From assembly GCA_934645175.1 (NCBI GenBank), contig CAKUDE010000013.1:1-52817 (forward strand): DNA of 52,817 bases. Reading direction: 5' to 3'. Positions 45,988 to 52,817 of the stretch are shown here, one piece after another (position 1 is the stretch's first letter; each line of letters opens with the position of its first letter). The stretch comes from an uncultured Oscillospiraceae bacterium. Its GTDB lineage: Bacteria; Bacillota; Clostridia; Oscillospirales; Oscillospiraceae. The notes beneath the pieces are model-generated. The model searched no databases, had not been told where the DNA came from, and was given only the letters and a program-made list of their open reading frames with translations. The translations under genes and the position numbers were made by a program.

Positions 45988-48900
45988 ATGAAACTGAGAC
46001 GTGGGGTGAAGAAAATGCTGGAGCTGTGGCTTTCGACCGACCGAAAAGAGAATACTGCGGCGCTCTTAAAACGGATTTGTACGCCGCCGTTTGTCAGAAA
46101 GCGTTATTTGATCGTTCCGGAGCAGTTTTCTCATGCACTTGAGCGCAAACTGTGTGCGGCGGGCGGAGATACGATCAGCCGCCATGCCGAGGTGCTGGGC
46201 TTTTCCCGCCTTGCGGAGCGTGTGTTTGCGCTGGAGGGCGGTGTCGCCGATACACAGACGGACGACGCCGGCAAGCTGCTGCTTATGTCGCTTGCCGTTG
46301 ATCAGGTGCTTCCGGAGCTGAAGGTGTTTGCCGCTGCTGCGGGTAAGCCGGAATTTCTGCTGTTGATGCTGCAAACGCTCGAGGAACTTCGCAGCTTTTG
46401 CGTTACGCCTGTCGATCTTCGTGCGGCAGCGGCACGGCTCGAGGGCGTTTCGGCGCTGAAGGCCGAGGAGCTTGCGCTTTTGATGGAAAGCTATGCCGCC
46501 GCGTGCAGGCAGGCGGGGCAAAATCCCGAAACTCGTCTCAACCGACTGCTTGAGGCGCTGGAGCACAGCGCTTTCGCCGCAGAGGCGGAGTTTTTTTTCG
46601 ATGGATTTCTTGATTTTAACGGCGTGCAGCGCGAGATTATTGCACAGCTTCTCGCGGCGGATGCACCGGTGTATGTTGCGCTCTGCTGCGGGACGCTTGA
46701 CGGCCACGAGCAGCAGTTTGCCACTGCGCGCGAGACGGCGGGAGAGCTGCTGTCTCTTGCCGCGCGGCTGGGGGTGCCCGTGCGGCGGAACGCGCTTCCT
46801 TCGCGGCAGGATCGGACGCTGCAGGCGATACGCCGAAGTCTGTTTACCGGCGGACAGGCCGATCAGAGTGGGGACTTTTTGCGCTGTGTGACTGCGGCCG
46901 ACGCCGAGAGCGAGTGCCGCGCAGCGGCAGGCGAGATTCTGCGGCTGGCGGAGGGCGGCGCGCGTTGGCGCGATATCACCGTCGCCTGCGCAGACTGGGC
47001 GGAGTATGAACCGATCCTGCGCTCCGTTCTGCGCCGCGCAGAGATACCGGCATATTTTGCCGGTACGGAGGATCTGCTGCATCAGAGCGCGGTCAACTGC
47101 CTGATGTGTGCGCTCCGCGCCGCGACAGGCGGTATGGAGCAGGAGGAAGTGCTGGAATACATAAAGTCCGGCTTTGCGCCCGTCACGGATGATGAGGCGG
47201 ATTGTATGGAGAACTACATCCTCCTCTGGAACCTGAGCGGGGTACGGCTGGAACGGCCCTGGGACACCAACCCGCGCGGCTTGCGAGCCGAGGCGGACGA
47301 GCAGAGCGCGGCGCTGCTTGCGGAACTGAACGGCCTGCGCGAAAGGGCGATCATGCCGCTTGCGGAGCTGCGCAGAGGTTTGACATCGGCAAAAAATGTC
47401 GGCGAGATGACGACGGCCTTTTATGACTTCGTGAAAAAAACGGCATGGGAAGAGCTCGTTTGTGCGGAGGCACAGCGGCTGGAGCAGGACGGACAGCTTC
47501 AGCGTGCGCAGGTATTTGCGCAGCTTCCGGCACTTTTGTGCGGACTTCTGGAGCAGATGTACGGCACCGTGGGGACATCCGTCCGCGCACCCGAGGACTT
47601 TTTCGTACTCCTGCGCGCTGCGCTGGGACAGTATCGGGCGGGGACGATCCCCGCGACGCTCGACAGTGTGGCGGTGGGCGCTTTGGCATCCATGCGGCGT
47701 TCCGACACGCCGTATCTGCTGCTGCTCGGCGCGAACGAAGGCGCATTTCCCGCCGCTGCCAGGACGATATCCCTGCTGACGGATGCGGAGCGCAGGATGC
47801 TGCTTGACTGCGGCATCGGCCTGATGCCTGCGGCGCTTGGAAGACTGGACCGTGAGCTGGCCGTGATCGACGGCGTGCTCTCCGTACCCGGAGACGGCCT
47901 GTATTGCAGCGCGGTTTGCGGCAGCGAATCGTATTTTTTTCGACGTATGGCATCGCTTCTGCCGGATGGCATACAGCCTGCCGATGGGGCGGCGCTGACG
48001 CTGCGCAGCCGACACGCATATCTCTCCGAGCTGACGGAAAAGCACGCACTGCCGCCCGCGGAGCTGCAGGAGCGGGCCGAACGGATCCTGCAGCGCTGTT
48101 CCTATTGCTACGGCGCGCTGAAGCCGGAGACGGTTCGCGCGCTTTACGGGGACACGCTGCGCCTTTCCTCCACCCGCATTGACCGCCTTGCCTCGTGTTC
48201 GCTGGCGTATTTTCTTCAATTCGGCCTGCGGGCCGCGCGCCGGGAAGCTGCCGAACTGAATGCGCCGCTTTACGGCGAGCTCGTTCACTATGTTCTGGAG
48301 CATACCGTGCGGCAGACGATGGCGGAGGGCGGCTTCGCGGCGGTCGCGCCGGAACGGGTTTGCGAGCTTTCCGAGGAGGCGATGCAGCGCTACGCACGGG
48401 AGAAGCTTGCGCCGATTCTGCGTGACGAGCGCGAGGCGTTCCTCTTTCACCGTAGCTTCGGCGAGGTGCGGCAGGTGGTACAGGAGCTTTACGAGGAGCT
48501 GCGCTCCGGAAGCTTCGAACCGCGTTGGATGGAGCTGCATTTTGCTGCGGGAGAGGCGCTTCCGGCTGTGGAGATCCGCGGGCAGAGCGTGCGGGCCTAT
48601 CTGGAGGGCTATGTGGATCGTGTGGATCTCTGGTGCGACGGTGAACGGCTGTATGTGCGCGTGGTGGATTACAAAACCGGAAAGAAGAATTTTGATTATG
48701 CCGGGATCCTGCACGGGCTCGGACTGCAAATGCTTTTGTACCTGTTTGCGCTTGTGCGCAGCGGTGCGCGCCTGACAGGGGCGCGGCTGCTTCCGGCGGG
48801 AGTGGAGTATTTTCCCGCCCGCGTGGAGCCGATCCGTTTGGACAACCGTGCAGACGATGCGCTTCTTGCGGAAAAACGCGAAAAAAACCGCACGCGTGAG

Positions 48901-49251
48901 GGATTGGCGCTGAAGGACGAACATGTTTTGCAGGCAATGGAGCACTGCGAGGGGGCTCCGCGCTATCTGCCGTATACCGTGGATAAGGACGGTAACTTAA
49001 AGGGCGATCTTGCGGAAACGGCGCAGCTCAAGCTGCTGGAGCGCCATGTTTTCTCGACGGTTGCGCGTCTGGCCGACCGTCTGTACGAAGGCTGCACGGA
49101 TCGCGACCCGTATTTTCTCGACCGGACGCACAATGCCTGTGCCTTCTGCGATTTTGCGCCGCTGTGCGGCGAGGTGCAGCCGGGGCGCTATCTGCGAAAA
49201 ACAGACGGCGGAGAATTCTGGGACGAACTGAGAGGACGATATGATGGCTGA
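45988..49251 (+). CDS. addB: ATP-dependent helicase/nuclease subunit B
   Basis: 1087 residues. ATG at 45988 with GGGAG; an in-frame ATG at 46015 is a less supported alternative. The C-terminal nuclease has VVDYKTGKK at about 892-900. The iron-sulfur cysteines CAFCDFAPLC are at 1051, 1054 and 1060, and the fourth is in DRLASCSLAYF near 733. The N-terminal position of the Walker A loop is occupied by STDRKENTAALL rather than GRxGSGKT, so the P-loop is degenerate. AddB acts with AddA in double-strand-break end processing and Chi recognition. It overlaps addA by 11 nt. Confidence 0.93.
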   Translation: MKLRRGVKKMLELWLSTDRKENTAALLKRICTPPFVRKRYLIVPEQFSHALERKLCAAGGDTISRHAEVLGFSRLAERVFALEGGVADTQTDDAGKLLLMSLAVDQVLPELKVFAAAAGKPEFLLLMLQTLEELRSFCVTPVDLRAAAARLEGVSALKAEELALLMESYAAACRQAGQNPETRLNRLLEALEHSAFAAEAEFFFDGFLDFNGVQREIIAQLLAADAPVYVALCCGTLDGHEQQFATARETAGELLSLAARLGVPVRRNALPSRQDRTLQAIRRSLFTGGQADQSGDFLRCVTAADAESECRAAAGEILRLAEGGARWRDITVACADWAEYEPILRSVLRRAEIPAYFAGTEDLLHQSAVNCLMCALRAATGGMEQEEVLEYIKSGFAPVTDDEADCMENYILLWNLSGVRLERPWDTNPRGLRAEADEQSAALLAELNGLRERAIMPLAELRRGLTSAKNVGEMTTAFYDFVKKTAWEELVCAEAQRLEQDGQLQRAQVFAQLPALLCGLLEQMYGTVGTSVRAPEDFFVLLRAALGQYRAGTIPATLDSVAVGALASMRRSDTPYLLLLGANEGAFPAAARTISLLTDAERRMLLDCGIGLMPAALGRLDRELAVIDGVLSVPGDGLYCSAVCGSESYFFRRMASLLPDGIQPADGAALTLRSRHAYLSELTEKHALPPAELQERAERILQRCSYCYGALKPETVRALYGDTLRLSSTRIDRLASCSLAYFLQFGLRAARREAAELNAPLYGELVHYVLEHTVRQTMAEGGFAAVAPERVCELSEEAMQRYAREKLAPILRDEREAFLFHRSFGEVRQVVQELYEELRSGSFEPRWMELHFAAGEALPAVEIRGQSVRAYLEGYVDRVDLWCDGERLYVRVVDYKTGKKNFDYAGILHGLGLQMLLYLFALVRSGARLTGARLLPAGVEYFPARVEPIRLDNRADDALLAEKREKNRTREGLALKDEHVLQAMEHCEGAPRYLPYTVDKDGNLKGDLAETAQLKLLERHVFSTVARLADRLYEGCTDRDPYFLDRTHNACAFCDFAPLCGEVQPGRYLRKTDGGEFWDELRGRYDG

Positions 49252-52200
49252 AATACGACTGACCGAGAACCAGCGGGCCGTCGTGGAGGATCGCGGCGGG
49301 ACGCTGCTTGTCTCCGCCGCCGCAGGCTCCGGAAAAACAAAGGTGCTGATTGACCGGGTGCTTGCGCGTGTCAGCGACGAGCGCTGCAATGTGGACGATT
49401 TTTTGATGATCACCTTCACGCAGGCGGCGGCCTCCGAGCTGCGTGGCAAGCTGCTGACGGAGCTGAGCCGTCGCCTGACGGAGCAGCCGGAGAACCGGCA
49501 TTTGCAGCATCAGCTCAGCCGCGTCTATTTGGCACAGATTTCAACCGTCCACGCTTTCTGCGGCGCGATTCTGCGCGAATATGTTCACCGGACGTCCCTT
49601 CCGGCAGATTTCCGCGTCAGTGATGAGCAGGAAAACGCTGCACTGCGCGACAAAGCCATGCAGCGTCTGCTTGCGGAGCTTTATGCGCAGGTGCGGGAGA
49701 ACGAGGATTACGCGGCGGCACTGGAAATGCTTGGCGCCGGACGCGACGAAAGGCGGCTGCGCGAGCTGATCTCTGCGCTGCTGTCCGCCGTGCAGGCTTA
49801 TCCGGACCCGAATGCAAGGCTCGAGGCCTTTGAGCGGATGGCCGACGTCTCCGACTGCACCGACGCGGGACAGACCGTATGGGGGGCTTACCTGTTGGAG
49901 GAGGCGAGGGTACGGCTGCGCGACTGTCTGGAAATGCTGCGTTCGGCGCAGAGCAGGGCGCGGGAAAACGAAGCGGTTGTAAAATACGCGCCGACGTTTG
50001 CCGCCGATGCCGAGATGCTTGATACCCTGCTGCAGGCGCAGACATGGGATGACTTCCGCTCGGCTGATATGCGTTTCGGCCGTCTGCCGACACTCCGCGG
50101 CTGCACGGACCCGGACACACAGGAGCAGCTCAAGGCGGTGCGGAAGCGCGTTAAGGGTGAGATCGAGCGGATTCAAAAGGACTTTTCCGCTGCTTCCGGT
50201 GAAGCGCTGGCCGATCTTGCCCTGTGTACGCCTGCGCTTCGCGGCCTGTTAAGGCTGACAAAGCGCTTCGGCGAGATATACCGCGAGGAAAAGCGCCGTC
50301 GGCATCTTCTGGACTACGACGATCTGGAGCATGAGGCGTACCGCCTGCTCTGCAGAGACGGCCGTCCTACGGCGGCTGCGCGTGAGCTTTCCGCGCGTTA
50401 CGTTGAGATCATGGTCGATGAATATCAGGATACGAACGCTGTGCAGGACGCCGTTTTTTCCGCGCTGGGAGAGACGGAGGGGAAGCTCTTTTTTGTCGGG
50501 GACGTGAAGCAGTCAATCTATCGCTTCCGCCTTGCCGATCCGAGCATTTTCCTGTCGAAGTATCAGAGCTTTGCCGACCGAAGCGAAGCAAAGGACGGCG
50601 TGCCGCGGCGCATTCTGCTTTCGGACAATTTCCGCTCCGATCCGCAGATCCTTGCGGCGGCAAATGATGTGTTTTCCCTTTTGATGACACCGCGCGTCGG
50701 CGGTCTGCATTATACAGAGGCCGAAGCGCTGCGCCCGGGGCTGCAGTATCCGGAGCCGGATACGCCTGCCGTGGAGCTTCATGTGACAGATGCCGCGTCG
50801 GATGACGAACAGGATGCGCCGAACGGCCGCACCGAAACGGAAGCGGCATGGCTGGCGGAGCGCATCCGGCGGATGCTAGACGGCGAATACCTGACGGAAG
50901 GGGGACAGACACGTCCGATTAAGCCGGAGGATATTGTGATTCTTCTGCGTTCCCTGCGCGGCAAAGCACCCGTTTACGCGGTGGCGCTGCGCAGTAGGGG
51001 AATTCCGTGCGTCTGCGGAAATGATGATCTGTTTTCGACAGAGGAGATCCGTTTCCTGTGCGCTTTTTTCCAGATTCTGTCTAACCCACATCAGGATGTG
51101 CCGCTGCTGACGGTGCTATTTTCGCCGGTGATCGGGATGCAGGCCGATACTCTTGCTTGCATTCGCGCGGCGCAGCGGTCGGGAGATCTGTTTGACATTC
51201 TTTCCGCTTCGGACAAGGCGGAGGGCTTTGTGTCGCTGCTGCGCAGGCTTCGCCGGGAGGCAAGACTCGCTTCCGTGCGCGAGCTGCTTGACGTGCTGGA
51301 CGACGAGACGGATTTTATGAATATCTACGGCGCGATAGGGGCGCAAAGGCGCCGCAATATGGAGGAATTCTACGCGATTGCCGACGAATACGACCGCTCC
51401 GGGAGCCTGGGACTGCCGGGCTTCCTCCGACGTCTGGAACAGCTCAGACAGCGCGGGCGAAGCGCAGATGCAGGCAATGCATCCGGCGCAGTCCGCATTA
51501 TGAGCATCCACAAGTCCAAGGGACTGGAATTCCCGGTTGTTGTGCTGGCGGATCTGTGCAAACCCTTCAATATGCTTGATTTGCGGCAGGACGTTCTGAC
51601 GGATCCGGAACTGGGGATCGGCTGTTCCGCGTTGGATGCAGGGCGCGGCGTGATTTTCCCCACCATAGCCAAAACCGCCATTTCCTCCCGCGCCAGGCGG
51701 GAGAGCCTTTCGGAGGAGATGCGGATCCTATATGTCGCTATGACGCGGGCCAAGCAAAAGCTGATACTTTCGTGCTGTGCAAAGGGGCTGCCGTCGAAGC
51801 TGACGCGAATTGCACAGGAGCTGACCGTCCCGCCTTCTGCAACATTGATCGAGCGCGCCTTATGCCCCGGCGACTGGATACTGATGACCGCGCTGCTGCG
51901 CAGCGAGGCGGGAGAGCTTTTCCGTCGAGCGGCATATCCGGCACAGCGGCGCGTCTCGGAATATCCGTGGCGGATTGAATGGCACGACGCTGTGCCGACG
52001 CAGACCTCCGTCCGGCCGCAGGAAATGACCGAAGCTGCGCCGGTGCTGCCGCAGCCGCAGTTTTTGCCGCCGTATGCGCATGAGGCGGCGACAAGGGCGC
52101 CCGCCAAGCTTACCGCGACGCAGCTCAAAGGCCGCGCCGCGGATGAGGAGGTTGCGGATTCCGTTCCGCCGGCGGCGGTGACGATTCGCCGCCCGAAGCC

Positions 52201-52735
52201 GCGCTTTATGGCCGGCCTTCGTCCGCTGACCCCGGCGCAACGCGGTACGGCGATCCATCTGGCGATGCAATTTGTCAACTACGCTTGCTGTGAAACGGTG
52301 GAAGGGGCGACACGGGAGCTGGAGCGACTGGTTGCGCAGCATTTTTTGACCGTGCAGCAGGCGCAGGCCGTGGAGCCGCAGACGCTGGTGCGCTTCTTCC
52401 AAAGCCCGATGGGACAGCGGGTGCTGCGTGCGGAAAAGATTGTGCGCGAGTTTAAGTTCTCTGTGCTTGAGAACGCCGAACGGTTCGACAAGGCGTTGAG
52501 CGGTGAGACGGTTCTGCTTCAGGGCGTGACGGATTGCTGCATCCTTGAGCCGGATGGGCTGACGGTACTGGACTTCAAGTCCGATCGCGTTGCGCCCGGT
52601 ACGGAAGCCGAACGTGCGGCATTTTACCGTGGTCAGCTTGATGCCTACAGCCGTGCGCTCTCGCGGATTTTTGAATGTCCGGTCAAAGAACGTGTCCTGT
52701 ACTTCTTTGTGACCGATACTGCCGTGAGTATATAA
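49241..52735 (+). CDS. addA: ATP-dependent helicase/nuclease subunit A
   Basis: 1164 residues; ATG at 49241. UvrD-like superfamily 1 helicase: Q-motif LTENQRAVV, Walker A SAAAGSGKTKV, DEYQDTNAVQ (motif II), GDVKQSIYRFRLADP (III), MSIHKSKGLEFPVVVLADL, and LYVAMTRAKQKLI (VI). The C-terminal nuclease has GVTDCCILEPDGLTVLDFKSD and YRGQLDAYSRAL, the RecB-type catalytic residues. AddA unwinds DNA and cuts one strand while AddB cuts the other. Normal length (about 1230 in B. subtilis). The operon order addB-addA is conserved. Terminator at 52764 follows. Confidence 0.97.
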   Translation: MMAEIRLTENQRAVVEDRGGTLLVSAAAGSGKTKVLIDRVLARVSDERCNVDDFLMITFTQAAASELRGKLLTELSRRLTEQPENRHLQHQLSRVYLAQISTVHAFCGAILREYVHRTSLPADFRVSDEQENAALRDKAMQRLLAELYAQVRENEDYAAALEMLGAGRDERRLRELISALLSAVQAYPDPNARLEAFERMADVSDCTDAGQTVWGAYLLEEARVRLRDCLEMLRSAQSRARENEAVVKYAPTFAADAEMLDTLLQAQTWDDFRSADMRFGRLPTLRGCTDPDTQEQLKAVRKRVKGEIERIQKDFSAASGEALADLALCTPALRGLLRLTKRFGEIYREEKRRRHLLDYDDLEHEAYRLLCRDGRPTAAARELSARYVEIMVDEYQDTNAVQDAVFSALGETEGKLFFVGDVKQSIYRFRLADPSIFLSKYQSFADRSEAKDGVPRRILLSDNFRSDPQILAAANDVFSLLMTPRVGGLHYTEAEALRPGLQYPEPDTPAVELHVTDAASDDEQDAPNGRTETEAAWLAERIRRMLDGEYLTEGGQTRPIKPEDIVILLRSLRGKAPVYAVALRSRGIPCVCGNDDLFSTEEIRFLCAFFQILSNPHQDVPLLTVLFSPVIGMQADTLACIRAAQRSGDLFDILSASDKAEGFVSLLRRLRREARLASVRELLDVLDDETDFMNIYGAIGAQRRRNMEEFYAIADEYDRSGSLGLPGFLRRLEQLRQRGRSADAGNASGAVRIMSIHKSKGLEFPVVVLADLCKPFNMLDLRQDVLTDPELGIGCSALDAGRGVIFPTIAKTAISSRARRESLSEEMRILYVAMTRAKQKLILSCCAKGLPSKLTRIAQELTVPPSATLIERALCPGDWILMTALLRSEAGELFRRAAYPAQRRVSEYPWRIEWHDAVPTQTSVRPQEMTEAAPVLPQPQFLPPYAHEAATRAPAKLTATQLKGRAADEEVADSVPPAAVTIRRPKPRFMAGLRPLTPAQRGTAIHLAMQFVNYACCETVEGATRELERLVAQHFLTVQQAQAVEPQTLVRFFQSPMGQRVLRAEKIVREFKFSVLENAERFDKALSGETVLLQGVTDCCILEPDGLTVLDFKSDRVAPGTEAERAAFYRGQLDAYSRALSRIFECPVKERVLYFFVTDTAVSI

Positions 52736-52763
52736 AAAGGGCCGTCCCTTTCGGTGAAGTGAT

Positions 52764-52801
52764 AAAATAATGGTAGACACGAAAGTGCCTACCATTATTT
52801 T
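52764..52801 (+). terminator. Terminator-like long hairpin at the window edge
   Basis: AAAATAATGGTAGACAC-GAAA-GTGCCTACCATTATTTT pairs over 17 positions with a single A-C mismatch, followed by more T residues. Most simply the addBA terminator. A very regular hairpin like this at a window edge could also be the end of a repeat element, which the sequence given cannot decide. Confidence 0.6.
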
Positions 52802-52817
52802 TATGCTAATATTAGAC

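Noticed and set aside
46066..48945. 959-codon minus-strand frame antisense to addB
   Set aside because: A by-product of GC-rich codon use in addB. Composition is biased to Arg, Gln and His, and addB motifs on the plus strand are unequivocal.

Overview
The window looks like chromosome from an endospore-forming clostridium with fairly high GC, probably in the Oscillospiraceae/Ruminococcaceae area. Evidence is the sporulation set (spmA, spmB, ylbJ, yqfC, yqfD, a SpoVT-like remnant), the Firmicutes orders holB-ricT and yqfC-yqfD-phoH-ybeY-era-yqzL-recO, AddAB instead of RecBCD, a valine T-box, MutS2, and sigma-A and sigma-E type promoters. Genus is inference.

Layout. 1-70: outer end of an IS3-like element that has cut off an XRE regulator (67-216). 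365-523: a 52-residue membrane protein with its own promoter and terminator. 730-4930: a two-gene operon behind a near-consensus promoter. It encodes a membrane-anchored Rossmann (TrkA-N-like) protein ending in a ryanodine-receptor (RyR) domain, and a TIR-domain protein carrying about 18 MORN repeats. This is the best candidate for an undescribed system. 4984-10450 is mostly core: spmBA, an AbrB-type regulator with a zinc ribbon, class II aldolase, a GNAT enzyme, ricT and holB. 10787-14293 is a scarred accessory patch: a SpoVT 5' remnant, a possible TetR 3' remnant, a membrane protein, a small gene and a large serine recombinase. 14354-27868 returns to core: a CDF transporter, an NCS2 purine permease, tRNA-Gly(CCC), ylbJ, and the long run yqfC through mutS2 with a DUF4127-type protein inserted before era.

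27937-37127: a minus-strand operon of twelve genes read from a TetR gene. It holds three diverged ATC-hydrolase-like proteins, two alpha/beta hydrolases, two SAM methyltransferases of different families, a ketopantoate-reductase-like enzyme, a GNAT enzyme and three membrane proteins. Several junctions are ATGA overlaps, so one concerted pathway is likely, but its chemistry is unknown. A membrane gene in it has a paralogue at 11377-12114. Both genes are preceded by the same leader module: a hairpin, then a GTTAG/CTAAC palindrome beginning exactly 35 nt from the hairpin start.

37438-52735 is core: an HPr-like protein lacking the phosphorylated histidine, uvrC, rsmD, coaD, a coiled-coil protein, a phosphohexomutase, T-box-controlled valS, addB and addA. 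The window ends in a long hairpin. No CRISPR array, rRNA or prophage structural gene was seen.

Start codons were chosen by ribosome-binding site and family N-terminus, so many differ from the longest open frame. All family assignments come from motif reading without database search.
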